Below are positions 16,075 through 25,029 of a stretch of 64,000 bases of DNA, one piece after another. Origin of the DNA: Streptomyces gardneri (GTDB lineage: Bacteria; Actinomycetota; Actinomycetes; Streptomycetales; Streptomycetaceae); contig NZ_BJMN01000043.1 in the NCBI RefSeq assembly GCF_006539185.1, positions 32,717 to 96,716 of the forward strand, given 5' to 3'. The notes under the pieces were generated by a model. It saw only the letters and a program-made list of their open reading frames with translations, had not been told where the DNA came from and searched no databases. Positions within the stretch are counted from its first letter, which is position 1, and each line of letters opens with the position of its first letter. The translations under genes were made by a program, and so were the position numbers.

Positions 16075-16917
16075 TCAGCCCGTCGCGAGCAGGATCACGA
16101 GGAGCAGCAGCCCGGCGACGGCGGGGGCGATGATCTCGTACGCCCAGCGAACCTGCGGCTCGCCCTGCGAGCCCGGGGCCCCGGCGCGGAGCTCGGCGAG
16201 CTCGCGCAGATCGGCGACGGTCCGGTCGGTGGGCGCGGTCCGGGACGTGCTGTCCCGGACGTCGGCGGTGACGGAGGTACGGCCGTGGGGGTCGTCCTGC
16301 GAGGCGCGGGCGGCGCGCCGGGCGGCCTTCTTCCGCTGCCGCAGCGAGACGGGGACGGCCCACAGCTGGTACTTGTCGCCGTCCTGGGTGAAGACCTCGC
16401 TGGAGTACCCGGCGCGGATGTCGGCGACCGAGGCCCAGGGCAGCGTGATCGACCGGAACGGGTTGCGGATGCGGAGCCGGTTGTCGTTGGCGTACACCGC
16501 GGGCCGGATCGTGAAGGCGACGATCAGCGGGACGGCGAGGACGATCCCGGCGAGCGCGATCCAGGGGGTCCGGCCCTCGCCGCGGATCAGGGCGTCGCCG
16601 GCGAAGAGGCACGCGAGGAGCGTGAGGAAGACCCCGCTGGCGATGCCGAGCGGGGAGCGGAAGACGCGGTCGGCGTACTGCTGCTCGTCCGCGGGCGCGG
16701 CGGGCTTCGGCTGCTTGCTCGCCGCGGGCTTCGCGGCCTCGCTCGCCGCGGGCTTCCGGTCCTTGCTCAGCGCGGGCTTCCGGTCCTCGCTCGGCGTGGA
16801 CTTCGCGTCCTCGCTCGGCGTGGACTTCGGGTCCTTGCTCGCCTCGGGGGTCGGCTCGTCGCCCGACCCGGGGGTCGGCTCAGGGGTCGGCTCGGGGGTC
16901 GGCTCCGGGGTCGTCAT
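16075..16917 (-). CDS. PH-domain-like membrane protein with Pro/Lys-rich N-terminus
   Basis: 280 residues. A repetitive acidic/basic N-terminus (PEPTPEP, SEDAKSTPSED, SKDRKPA repeats, residues 1-75), two adjacent membrane segments (about 92-135), a bacterial PH-like domain (RLRIRNPFRSITLPWASV, DKYQLWAVPV), then a C-terminal membrane segment. Such proteins are common next to deoC in Streptomyces; function unknown. Single gene with ATG at 16917. Confidence 0.8.
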   Translation of the reverse strand: MTTPEPTPEPTPEPTPGSGDEPTPEASKDPKSTPSEDAKSTPSEDRKPALSKDRKPAASEAAKPAASKQPKPAAPADEQQYADRVFRSPLGIASGVFLTLLACLFAGDALIRGEGRTPWIALAGIVLAVPLIVAFTIRPAVYANDNRLRIRNPFRSITLPWASVADIRAGYSSEVFTQDGDKYQLWAVPVSLRQRKKAARRAARASQDDPHGRTSVTADVRDSTSRTAPTDRTVADLRELAELRAGAPGSQGEPQVRWAYEIIAPAVAGLLLLVILLATG

Positions 16918-16951
16918 GCCGCCGATTCTGCCTCAGCGGGCCGTTGACGGC

Positions 16952-17584
16952 TCAGGCGGCCCGCGTGGCCACGAGATCCGCGTACAGAATGATGTTGTCG
17001 GGCCGGTGGCCGTCGACCAGCTCTCCGCCGCAGGTGACGAGGCGCAGCTCGGCTCGCGTGGTGTCGCCGTACACCTTGGCCGTCGGGAAGGTCTTCTTGT
17101 CGACCTGCTCCAGCTCCCTGACCCGGAAGACCGCGAGCCTGCCGTCCGCCCGGGTCACGGTGATCTCGTCGCCGACCCTGACCCGCGAGACGTTCTTCAG
17201 GACGGCGGGGCCGCGCGCGGTGTCGAAGTGGCCGATGAGGACGGCGGGGCCGGTCTCGCCGGGCGTGACGCCCTTGTCGTACCAGCCGATGCGGTCGGCG
17301 TCCTCGACCGAAGGCACCTCGACGGTGCCGTCGGCGGCGAGCCCGAGGCTCAGGACCGGGCCGGTGTCGACCCCGGCGGAGGGCAGCTGGATCCGTACGG
17401 GCAGGGACCGGCCCAGCGGGCTGACCGGGGCGGCGCTCGTGGCGGGCGCCGGGGCGGTGGCCTCGGCGACCCTGGCGGGGTGGGTGGCGGCGGGCGCGGG
17501 GTCGGACCCGGCGGAGCAGCCGCTGAGCGCGACCAGGGCGAGGAGGACGGAAGCGGTACGGATACGGGCGCGGCGACGGTTCAC
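16952..17584 (-). CDS. srtF: Class F sortase
   Basis: 210 residues. N-terminal signal with a lipobox-like LSGC, an Ala/Pro linker, then the sortase domain (about 60-205). Catalytic residues are intact: His in VLIGHFDT, Cys in LRLVTCGG, and a downstream Arg (DGHRPDN). GTG start at 17584. It lies 130 bp after the stop of the surface-protein gene (17715), whose tail carries LYATG, so that protein is the obvious substrate candidate. It is the only sortase in the window with a complete active site and might also act on the LAxTG proteins at 5.9-13 kb, though those motifs look more like class E substrates. Confidence 0.88.
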   Translation of the reverse strand: MNRRRARIRTASVLLALVALSGCSAGSDPAPAATHPARVAEATAPAPATSAAPVSPLGRSLPVRIQLPSAGVDTGPVLSLGLAADGTVEVPSVEDADRIGWYDKGVTPGETGPAVLIGHFDTARGPAVLKNVSRVRVGDEITVTRADGRLAVFRVRELEQVDKKTFPTAKVYGDTTRAELRLVTCGGELVDGHRPDNIILYADLVATRAA

Positions 17585-17714
17585 GGCAGGGCTCCGGGCG
17601 GACGGACGGGCGGGTACGGGGTGTGGCCGGCCGCCGCGCGGGACGCGGCGACCGGCCTGGGGTGGGGTGTGCTCCCGCTCGGGTCAAAGGGCGGGGAACG
17701 GGTGGGGTGAGGGG

Positions 17715-19514
17715 TCAGGCGCGGGAGTCGGCGGCACGGCGGCGCAGGACCATGAAGCCGAGGCCCGCGGCGGCGAGGGAGGCCGCACCGGCGCCCGTCG
17801 CGTAGAGGGCCGTGGAGTTCGCGGGGCTCTCGGTGCCGAGCTCGGCGCCGGCCGCGACGCCGCCGCGCGGGACGACGGAGGTCTGGCCGCCGGTGTTGAC
17901 CGTGACGCCCGTGTTGCCGTGGGTGCCGGTGTTGCCGTTGGTGCCGGTGACGGGGGTGCTGGTGCCCTTGACCGGGTTGAGCGTGCAGCCCTTCAGCATC
18001 TTCGGGAAGGCGTGCGTAGCACCCTTGGCCGTGCCGCCCTCGACCTTGGTGTAGAGGGTCGGCGTGGCGCTGAAGGGGTTGTCGATGCGCGCGATGATGC
18101 CGGCGCTCTTCGGCAGCGAGGGGTGCTTGCGGTCGAGCGTCGTGTAGACCTGCTTGTCGCTGCCGATGTCGCGGAGGGTGGCGGTCGGGCCGTTCGGGCT
18201 CATGGTGAGCTCGGCCTTGGTGCCCGCGCCGATGCCGACCTCGGTGTGGATGGTGCAGGCGTCGTCACGGGTGTACGGCATCGGGGCGGACTGCTTGGCG
18301 GCGCCGGGGATGTAGGCGGCGAGGCCGCCGTCCCGCTCCAGGACGACGAGGCCACCGCCGGTGAACTGGAAGACCTGGCGGTCTCCCTTCAGGTAGGAGA
18401 CGCCGGTGCCGACGCCCAGGCGGATCTCCTGGATGCCGTAGCGGCCGTCCTTCTTGACAAGCTCCAGGCGGATGCCGTTGGCCAGCTTGTACTGGCCGGG
18501 CTTGGCGCCCGGGAGGTAGTTGCCGACCCAGTCGTAGCTGGTGCCGTCGGAGTTGAGGACGAAGAAGGCGCCGTTGTTGTTGGCGGCGACCGACCAGTGG
18601 TCGGCGTCGAGCGTGCCGACGCGCTTGCCCTGCTGGTAGAGCTCGGCGCGGTGGTGGCCGTCGGCGACCTTGAAGATCTTGGCCTCGGCGCCGTTCGCCA
18701 GCTTCACGGTGCGGACGTGGCCGGTCGTGACGAGGAGCCGCGGGGCGGCCTGCGTGGCCGAGCCCGGGATGTAGGCGGCGAGGCCGCCGTCGGGCTCCAT
18801 GACGATGACGGCGTTGCCGTAGCGGGTGACCTGGCGGGCGCCGTTCACGGCGGCGATGACCTGGCCCCCGGCCTTGAGGTACTTGCGGCCCAGCTGGACC
18901 ACGAGCTCCACGCGGGAGCCGTTCGCGAGCTCGTACGTGCCCGGGCGGGCGCCGGGGACGTGGTTGCCGCGCCAGGTGTGGGCGTCGCCGTTCGGGAAGA
19001 GCGCGAGGAAGGTGCCGTCGTCGTTGCCGGCCACCGCGATGCCGTCGGCGTCCAGGGTGCCGACGCGCTGGCCCTGCTTGTAGAGCTCGGCGCGGAAGTG
19101 GAGCGAGCCGACCTTGAAGATCTTGGCCTTGGCGCCGTTCGGGAGGGTCATGGTCCGGATGTAGGTGCCGGTCCCCTCGCCCGCCGCGGCGTCCGCCTCC
19201 GGGGCCTCCGTCTTCGGGATCCCGGTCGCCGGGGTCGTGGCCGCCGGGACCTTGGCCGCCGGGGCCGTCTTCGGCGCCTCGGTCTTCGGGGCCTCCGTCT
19301 TCGGCGCCGTGGTCGCCGGAGCCTTCGTAGTCGGAGCCTTGGCCTTCGCAGCCTCGCCAGTACCGGCCTGCGTCGCGGTGACGGACGTGGCCGCCGCCGG
19401 CTTGACGGCCACCGGGCCGTCCGCGGCGAAAGCGGCTCCGGCGGCGAGGGCCGGGGTGATCGCGACACCCGCGACGACGGCGGTGGCGATGGCGGTGCGA
19501 AGGGCGGTGCGCAT
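17715..19514 (-). CDS. Two-repeat secreted surface protein with LYATG sorting-like tail
   Basis: 599 residues. Signal peptide (1-31, AFA), Ala/Lys/Pro/Thr-rich spacer with APKTEAPKTEAPKT repeats (about 35-110), then two homologous modules of about 140 residues (about 117-262 and 263-410). Each module runs NGA.AKIFKV...HRAELY.QG.RVGTLDAD to GGLAAYIPG. Then a third domain (about 415-525) with a Cys pair. The tail is a Gly/Asn/Thr stalk, LYATG at 570-574, a hydrophobic segment and RRR. ATG 19514 with AGGAG. Partner of the class F sortase downstream. The module family is not recognised. Confidence 0.85.
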   Translation of the reverse strand: MRTALRTAIATAVVAGVAITPALAAGAAFAADGPVAVKPAAATSVTATQAGTGEAAKAKAPTTKAPATTAPKTEAPKTEAPKTAPAAKVPAATTPATGIPKTEAPEADAAAGEGTGTYIRTMTLPNGAKAKIFKVGSLHFRAELYKQGQRVGTLDADGIAVAGNDDGTFLALFPNGDAHTWRGNHVPGARPGTYELANGSRVELVVQLGRKYLKAGGQVIAAVNGARQVTRYGNAVIVMEPDGGLAAYIPGSATQAAPRLLVTTGHVRTVKLANGAEAKIFKVADGHHRAELYQQGKRVGTLDADHWSVAANNNGAFFVLNSDGTSYDWVGNYLPGAKPGQYKLANGIRLELVKKDGRYGIQEIRLGVGTGVSYLKGDRQVFQFTGGGLVVLERDGGLAAYIPGAAKQSAPMPYTRDDACTIHTEVGIGAGTKAELTMSPNGPTATLRDIGSDKQVYTTLDRKHPSLPKSAGIIARIDNPFSATPTLYTKVEGGTAKGATHAFPKMLKGCTLNPVKGTSTPVTGTNGNTGTHGNTGVTVNTGGQTSVVPRGGVAAGAELGTESPANSTALYATGAGAASLAAAGLGFMVLRRRAADSRA

Positions 19515-19756
19515 AACGACTCCTGTGATTCAGGTAGATGGTTGGCGTGAGTCGCATGCCGCTTTTTCTCGGTCCGACTGGTTCCGGTGAGGTCTGGCTG
19601 GCTGCTGATAAAAATCTAAAGATCTTGTATGCGGGACCCGTCCGCTCCATGTCACGGCCGTGTGACAGGGGTCACGGCCCCCGTCGCGCGACGGCCACCA
19701 CGCCGACCGACCCCTGTGACCTCGGGCTCTGCGAAGCAGCTCCCCTGTACAGGTCG

Positions 19757-19782
19757 CTACGCGCGTAGATATGCTCGACTGG
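19757..19782 (+). promoter_or_regulatory. deoC operator and leaderless promoter
   Basis: The perfect palindrome CTACGCGCGTAG at 19757-19768 ends one base before the -10 hexamer TATGCT (19770-19775). Six bases later lies GTG (19782), so the mRNA probably starts at the start codon. A repressor on the palindrome would sit between -35 and -10. Confidence 0.7.
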
Positions 19783-20747
19783 TGACCATGCCCACCACTG
19801 CATCCGCAGCATCCGCATTCGCCGACGTGACCGCGTCCGACAGTGCGCTGCGCCGCTTCCTCCACGGGCTGCCCGGCGTCGACGCCGTCGGCCTGGAGGC
19901 GCGCGCCGCGTCCCTCGGCACCCGCTCGATCAAGACCACGGCCAAGGCGTACGCCATCGACCTGGCCATTTCCATGATCGACCTGACGACGCTCGAAGGC
20001 GCGGACACCCCGGGCAAGGTCCGGGCGCTCGCCGCCAAGGCCGTCAACCCCGATCCGACCGACCGCACGACCCCGACGACCGCCGCCGTCTGCGTCTACC
20101 CCGACATGGTGGCCACCGCCAAGGCCGCCGTCGCGGGCTCCGGCGTCAAGGTCGCCTCGGTCGCCACCGCCTTCCCGGCCGGGCGCGCCGCGCTCCCCGT
20201 GAAGCTGGCCGACACCGCCGACGCCATCGCCGCGGGCGCCGACGAGATCGACATGGTCATCGACCGTGGCGCGTTCCTCGCCGGCCACTACCTGAAGGTC
20301 TACGAGCAGATCGCCGCGATCAAGGCGGAGTGCGGCGACCGCGCCCGCCTCAAGGTGATCTTCGAGACCGGCGAGCTGTCCACGTACGACAACATCCGCC
20401 GCGCCTCCTGGCTCGGCATGATGGCCGGCGCGGACTTCATCAAGACCTCGACCGGCAAGGTCGCGGTCAACGCCACCCCGGCGAACACGCTGCTCATGCT
20501 GGAGGCCGTGCGGGACTTCCGCGCGCAGACCGGCGTGCAGATCGGCGTGAAGCCGGCCGGCGGCATCCGCAACACCAAGGAAGCGATCAAGTTCCTCGTC
20601 CTCGTCAACGAGACCGTCGGTGAGGACTGGCTGGATAACCACTGGTTCCGTTTCGGCGCCTCCAGCCTGCTCAACGACCTGCTGATGCAGCGCCAGAAGC
20701 TGGCGACCGGCCGTTACTCCGGCCCCGATTACGTGACGGTGGACTGA
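19782..20747 (+). CDS. deoC: Deoxyribose-phosphate aldolase
   Basis: About 320 residues, class I aldolase. Splits 2-deoxyribose 5-phosphate into acetaldehyde and glyceraldehyde 3-phosphate. Seen: the ASVATAFPAGR block, the catalytic lysine strand LKVIFETG, the Schiff-base lysine in ADFIKTSTGK, and GVKPAGGIRN. Start chosen at GTG 19782 from the leaderless promoter; ATG 19788 is the alternative. First gene of an operon with two aldehyde dehydrogenase genes, which would remove the acetaldehyde formed. Confidence 0.95.
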   Translation: MTMPTTASAASAFADVTASDSALRRFLHGLPGVDAVGLEARAASLGTRSIKTTAKAYAIDLAISMIDLTTLEGADTPGKVRALAAKAVNPDPTDRTTPTTAAVCVYPDMVATAKAAVAGSGVKVASVATAFPAGRAALPVKLADTADAIAAGADEIDMVIDRGAFLAGHYLKVYEQIAAIKAECGDRARLKVIFETGELSTYDNIRRASWLGMMAGADFIKTSTGKVAVNATPANTLLMLEAVRDFRAQTGVQIGVKPAGGIRNTKEAIKFLVLVNETVGEDWLDNHWFRFGASSLLNDLLMQRQKLATGRYSGPDYVTVD

Positions 20748-20752
20748 TCAAC

Positions 20753-22189
20753 ATGGCATCTGCATTCGAGTACGCACCGGCACCCGAGTCCCGGTCCGTC
20801 GTCGACATCGCCCCTTCGTACGGCCTGTTCATCGACGGCGAGTTCGTCGAGGCTGCCGACGGCAAGGTCTTCAAGACCGTCTCCCCCTCCTCCGAGGAGG
20901 TCCTGTCCGAGATCGCCCAGGCGGGCTCCGAGGACGTGGACCGCGCGGTGAAGGCCGCCCGCAAGGCCTTCGAGAAGTGGTCGGCGCTGCCCGGCTCCGA
21001 GCGCGCCAAGTACCTCTTCCGGATCGCCCGGATCATCCAGGAGCGCAGCCGCGAGCTGGCCGTCCTGGAGACCCTGGACAACGGCAAGCCGATCAAGGAG
21101 ACCCGCGACGCGGACCTCCCCCTGGTCGCCGCGCACTTCTTCTACTACGCGGGCTGGGCCGACAAGCTCGACCACGCGGGCTACGGGGCGAACCCGAAGC
21201 CGCTGGGCGTGGCCGGCCAGGTCATCCCCTGGAACTTCCCCCTCCTGATGCTGGCGTGGAAGATCGCCCCGGCGCTCGCGACGGGCAACACCGTCGTCCT
21301 GAAGCCGGCCGAGACGACCCCGCTCTCCGCCCTGTTCTTCGCGGACATCTGCCGCCAGGCCGGGCTGCCGAAGGGCGTCGTCAACATCCTTCCCGGTTAC
21401 GGGGACGCGGGCGCCGCTCTGGTCGAGCACCCGGACGTGAACAAGGTCGCCTTCACCGGCTCGACCGCGGTCGGCAAGTCGATCGCCCGCTCCGTCGCCG
21501 GCACGCACAAGAAGGTCACCCTGGAGCTGGGCGGCAAGGGCGCCAACATCGTCTTCGACGACGCCCCCATCGACCAGGCCGTCGAGGGCATCGTCAACGG
21601 CATCTTCTTCAACCAGGGCCAGGTCTGCTGCGCGGGCTCGCGCCTCCTGGTCCAGGAGTCGATCCAGGACGAGCTGCTCGACTCGCTCAAGCGCCGTCTG
21701 AACACGCTGCGCCTCGGCGACCCGCTGGACAAGAACACCGACATCGGCGCCATCAACTCCTCGGAGCAGCTGGCCCGGATCACCTCGCTGGTGGAGCAGG
21801 GCGAGGCGGAGGGCGCCGAGCGCTGGACCGCCTCCTGCGAGATCCCGTCGGCCGGTTACTGGTTCGCCCCGACGCTCTTCACGAACGTCACGCAGGCGCA
21901 CCGGATCGCCCGCGACGAGATCTTCGGCCCGGTCCTGTCGGTGCTGTCCTTCCGTACCCCCGACGAGGCGGTCGCGAAGGCCAACAACAGCCAGTACGGC
22001 CTGTCCGCCGGCATCTGGACGGAGAAGGGCTCCCGCATCCTGGCGGTCGCCTCCAAGCTCCGCGCCGGTGTCGTCTGGGCCAACACGTTCAACAAGTTCG
22101 ACCCGACCTCGCCCTTCGGCGGATACAAGGAGTCGGGCTTCGGCCGCGAGGGCGGCCGTCACGGTCTGGAGGCCTACCTCGATGTCTGA
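20753..22189 (+). CDS. Aldehyde dehydrogenase (catalytically complete)
   Basis: 478 residues, NAD(P)-dependent ALDH family. Seen: VIPWNFPLLM (NAD site), VAFTGSTAVGK, general-base Glu in LELGGKGANIVF, catalytic Cys in FFNQGQVCCAGSR, and the C-terminal FGGYKESGFGREGG. It starts 5 bases after deoC, so it probably oxidises the acetaldehyde released by DeoC to acetate (inference from the operon). It overlaps the next gene by 8 bases. Confidence 0.93.
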   Translation: MASAFEYAPAPESRSVVDIAPSYGLFIDGEFVEAADGKVFKTVSPSSEEVLSEIAQAGSEDVDRAVKAARKAFEKWSALPGSERAKYLFRIARIIQERSRELAVLETLDNGKPIKETRDADLPLVAAHFFYYAGWADKLDHAGYGANPKPLGVAGQVIPWNFPLLMLAWKIAPALATGNTVVLKPAETTPLSALFFADICRQAGLPKGVVNILPGYGDAGAALVEHPDVNKVAFTGSTAVGKSIARSVAGTHKKVTLELGGKGANIVFDDAPIDQAVEGIVNGIFFNQGQVCCAGSRLLVQESIQDELLDSLKRRLNTLRLGDPLDKNTDIGAINSSEQLARITSLVEQGEAEGAERWTASCEIPSAGYWFAPTLFTNVTQAHRIARDEIFGPVLSVLSFRTPDEAVAKANNSQYGLSAGIWTEKGSRILAVASKLRAGVVWANTFNKFDPTSPFGGYKESGFGREGGRHGLEAYLDV

Positions 22190-23078
22190 GTCGGCGACGC
22201 GGCTGAGCGTCTTCAAGACCTACAAGCTGTACGTCGGGGGCAAGTTCCCCCGCTCCGAGAGCGGCCGGGTGTACGAGGTGAGCGACTCCAAGGGCAAGTG
22301 GCTGGCGAACGTACCGCTGTCCTCCCGCAAGGACGCCCGTGACGCGGTCGTCGCCGCCCGCAAGGCCTTCGGCGGCTGGGCGGGCGCGACCGCGTACAAC
22401 CGCGGCCAGATCCTCTACCGCGTCGCCGAGATGCTGGAGGGCCGCCGCGAGCAGTTCGTCCGCGAGGTCGCGGACGCGGAGGGCCTGTCGAAGTCGAAGG
22501 CGGCCGCGGTCGTCGACGCGGCGATCGACCGCTGGGTCTGGTACGCGGGCTGGACGGACAAGATCGCCCAGGTCGTCGGCGGTGCCAACCCGGTGGCCGG
22601 CCCGTACTTCAACCTCTCCTCCCCCGAGCCGACCGGCGTCGTCACGGTGATCGCCCCCCAGGAGTCGTCCTTCCTGGGCCTGGTCTCGGTGATCGCCCCG
22701 GCGATCGCGACGGGCAACACGGTCGTGGTCGTCGCCTCGGAGAAGTCCCCGCTCCCCGCCCTCTCCCTGGGCGAGGTCCTGGCCACCTCCGACCTCCCGG
22801 GCGGCGTGGTCAACATCCTCTCCGGCAAGGCCTCCGAGATGGGCCCGCACCTCGCGGCCCACCAGGACGTCAACGCGATCGACCTCACCGGCGCCACCGA
22901 GGGCGACCTCGCCCGCGACCTGGAGATCGCGGCGGCGGACAACCTCAAGCGCGTCCTGCGCCCGCGCACGGAGGACTTCACCGAGTCCCCCGGCACGGAC
23001 CGTATGACCGCCTTCCTGGAGACCAAGACGGTCTGGCACCCCACGGGTTCGCTGGGCGCGAGCGGCTCCTCGTACTAG
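22182..23078 (+). CDS. Truncated, non-catalytic aldehyde dehydrogenase homologue
   Basis: 298 residues against about 480 for full ALDHs. It aligns with the N-terminal NAD-binding region (YVGGKFPRSESGR, TVIAPQESSFLGLVS, ATGNTVVVVASEKSPLP, IDLTGATEGD) and then ends. The Glu/Cys catalytic region and C-terminal oligomerisation tail are missing. Its own C-terminus (RVLRPRTEDFTES...) is not ALDH-like. The frame is intact, with no frameshift seen and an 8-base overlap with the active ALDH (ATG 22182 inside the previous gene), so it looks like a retained pseudoenzyme, perhaps a structural partner as in fused ALDH16 proteins. Confidence 0.85.
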   Translation: MSESATRLSVFKTYKLYVGGKFPRSESGRVYEVSDSKGKWLANVPLSSRKDARDAVVAARKAFGGWAGATAYNRGQILYRVAEMLEGRREQFVREVADAEGLSKSKAAAVVDAAIDRWVWYAGWTDKIAQVVGGANPVAGPYFNLSSPEPTGVVTVIAPQESSFLGLVSVIAPAIATGNTVVVVASEKSPLPALSLGEVLATSDLPGGVVNILSGKASEMGPHLAAHQDVNAIDLTGATEGDLARDLEIAAADNLKRVLRPRTEDFTESPGTDRMTAFLETKTVWHPTGSLGASGSSY

Positions 23079-23087
23079 TCCCACTCC

Positions 23088-23123
23088 GCAAGGCCCCCGG
23101 GTGTCCGCACCCGGGGGCCTTGC
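23088..23123 (+). terminator. Terminator of the deoC operon
   Basis: A perfect 16-bp stem (GCAAGGCCCCCGGGTG) with TCCG loop starts 9 bases after the stop of the truncated ALDH gene. Confidence 0.85.
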
Positions 23124-23154
23124 GCATGTCCGCGATCGATCGCAAGATCCGCTC

Positions 23155-24489
23155 ATGCTGAGGGGATTGATCAAGGGAGACAACGTCTTCGTCCCGACGG
23201 TGGCGCTGCGCGTCGCCGTCCGGAACGACATCGACGTGGCGGCGCTGCTCGTGACGGAAGAGGGCAGGGTCCGGGGGGACGCCGACATCGTGTTCCACGG
23301 CGCTCCGGCGCACCCGTCGGGCGCGGTACGGCTGTCCGCCGGCGAGGACGGGACGGCGTGGCTCGACGCCGACCTCGCGGGCGTCGAGGAGGCCGTCACC
23401 CGCGTCCTCGTCGTCGCGTCGGCGGAGGAGGGCGCGCTGCGGGACGCGCGAGGGCTCTCCGTGGAGGTCTTCGGACCCGACGGCACGACGGTCGTGGGGT
23501 ACGAGGTGACCGACGCCGGCGGCGAGACGGCGATGGTCCTCGCGGAGCTGTACCGGCGGGCGGGCGGCTGGAAGTTCCGTGCGGTCGGCCAGGGGTACGT
23601 CGACGGGCTCGTCGGCCTGGCGGTGCACCACGGGGTGGAGGTGGCGGAGGGGGCACCGGTGGAGGACTCCCCGGCGGAGGAAACGCCGGAGGAGACGCCG
23701 GAGGATGCCCTTCCGGAGCCCGCGGAGACGCTCCCGGAGCCCCGGGCGCCGCGGGCGCCCGAAGCCCTTCCCGGCGCCGCCAAGGACGCGGCGCCCCCGG
23801 CGCAGCTCCCGGCCCAGGTCGCGCCGGTGCCGGCCGCCGCACTCGCGCCCGTAGACCTGCCCGTACCGGACTGGCCGTACGGCCACCTCTTCGAGCCGCA
23901 CACGCTCGAAGGCTCCGGCAACGACGTCCTCGCCGTCGAGGGCCTCCCGCCCGGCCCCGTCCTGGTCGACCTCGCCCTCCGGACCGAGCGGCACACGGCC
24001 GTCTGGACGCTCACCCCGGCCAACAAGGAAGAAGACCTCCTCGTCAACAGCACCAAGAAGGACTGGCGGGGCCGCCTCCTCGCCGTCGTCCCCCTCGACG
24101 GACGGCTGCGCCTGAAGCTCAAGGCCGAGGGGCCCTGGCACGCGCGCGTCCTGCCGCTCGCGGCGGCCCGTCGCCTGACGGAGGACGCCTTGGAGTGCTG
24201 GGGCCCCGAGGTCCTGCTGCACACGGGCGAGGCGACCGACGTGTCCTTCCACTACCGCGGCGACAGCAACTTCATCGTCGACTCCTACGTCCTGACGGGG
24301 CACAAGGACCCCGCCAAGCTCCCGAAGTCCCGCTTCCCGTACATCAACGAGATCGGCAGGCGCCGCGAGGCCCTGCCCGTGCCCTCGGACACGGTCCTCG
24401 TCCACGTGCAGCGGGCGGACGGCCCGTGGCGCGCACGGCTGAAGCAGCCGAGTGCTGCGGTGGCCTGGCTGCGACGGGTCCGCGACTGA
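23155..24489 (+). CDS. TerD-domain protein with unknown C-terminal domain
   Basis: 444 residues. An N-terminal TerD domain (about 1-165, LIKGDNVFVP..., ASAEEG, FRAVGQGYVDGL), a disordered Glu/Pro/Ala linker (about 170-240), and a C-terminal region of about 200 residues (PYGHLFEPHTLEGSGNDVL..., ECWGPEVLLHTG, DSNFIVDSYVLTG) not recognised as a named domain. TerD proteins bind Ca2+ and are linked to tellurite and stress responses; Streptomyces has many paralogues. ATG 23155 chosen because upstream sequence is the terminator hairpin. Confidence 0.8.
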   Translation: MLRGLIKGDNVFVPTVALRVAVRNDIDVAALLVTEEGRVRGDADIVFHGAPAHPSGAVRLSAGEDGTAWLDADLAGVEEAVTRVLVVASAEEGALRDARGLSVEVFGPDGTTVVGYEVTDAGGETAMVLAELYRRAGGWKFRAVGQGYVDGLVGLAVHHGVEVAEGAPVEDSPAEETPEETPEDALPEPAETLPEPRAPRAPEALPGAAKDAAPPAQLPAQVAPVPAAALAPVDLPVPDWPYGHLFEPHTLEGSGNDVLAVEGLPPGPVLVDLALRTERHTAVWTLTPANKEEDLLVNSTKKDWRGRLLAVVPLDGRLRLKLKAEGPWHARVLPLAAARRLTEDALECWGPEVLLHTGEATDVSFHYRGDSNFIVDSYVLTGHKDPAKLPKSRFPYINEIGRRREALPVPSDTVLVHVQRADGPWRARLKQPSAAVAWLRRVRD

Positions 24490-24512
24490 GCCCGCCCTCC
24501 GCCGGGCAGGCC

Positions 24513-24911
24513 CTACGGCAGCAGCCCCTGCGTCAGCGGACCGGCCACCGGCAGATCGGCCACCGCGCCGCCCTGCGTCAGGTGGTCGGTCACCAGGTTG
24601 GTGCCGACGGGCTTGAAGTCGGCGACCTGGGTGCCGAGGCCGTTGTCGAGCGGGTCGACGCCCGTCTTGGCCAGCGGGTCCAGCTGGAGCCGGGTCAGCG
24701 GGCCCAGGCCGTGGGTGACGCCGCTCAGCGCGCCCGCCCCGGCCGCGGCGGCGTCCGTCCGGGTCAGCGAGTCGACGGGCAGCGGCACCGGGGCGACCGC
24801 CTGGGCCGCCGCGCCCGCGCCGAGGACCGCGGCGCCCGCCGCCGTGACGGTGAGCCCGGCCTTGAGCAGGGCGCTGCGACGGGGGGTCCGGGGTTCTGCG
24901 TGACGCGCCAT
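24513..24911 (-). CDS. Small secreted Leu/Gly/Asp-rich protein
   Basis: 132 residues. A possible Tat-like N-terminus (RTPRRSALLK) before a hydrophobic core, cleavage near AQA, then a low-complexity mature part (LPVDSLTR, LDPLAKTGVDPLDN, GPLTQGLLP). ATG 24911 with GGAAGGA. It resembles in character the protein at 30640-31005. No function recognised. Confidence 0.65.
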   Translation of the reverse strand: MARHAEPRTPRRSALLKAGLTVTAAGAAVLGAGAAAQAVAPVPLPVDSLTRTDAAAAGAGALSGVTHGLGPLTRLQLDPLAKTGVDPLDNGLGTQVADFKPVGTNLVTDHLTQGGAVADLPVAGPLTQGLLP

Positions 24912-25029
24912 GAGGATCCTTCCAGGGGGTGATGGGGCGGCCACCGACAGTAGTTGAGGTGTGATGCTCGATACCAACGGCCTTCCTCGGTGGTCCCCTG
25001 GACGGGGGAATGCCTCACACTGGTGTTCC

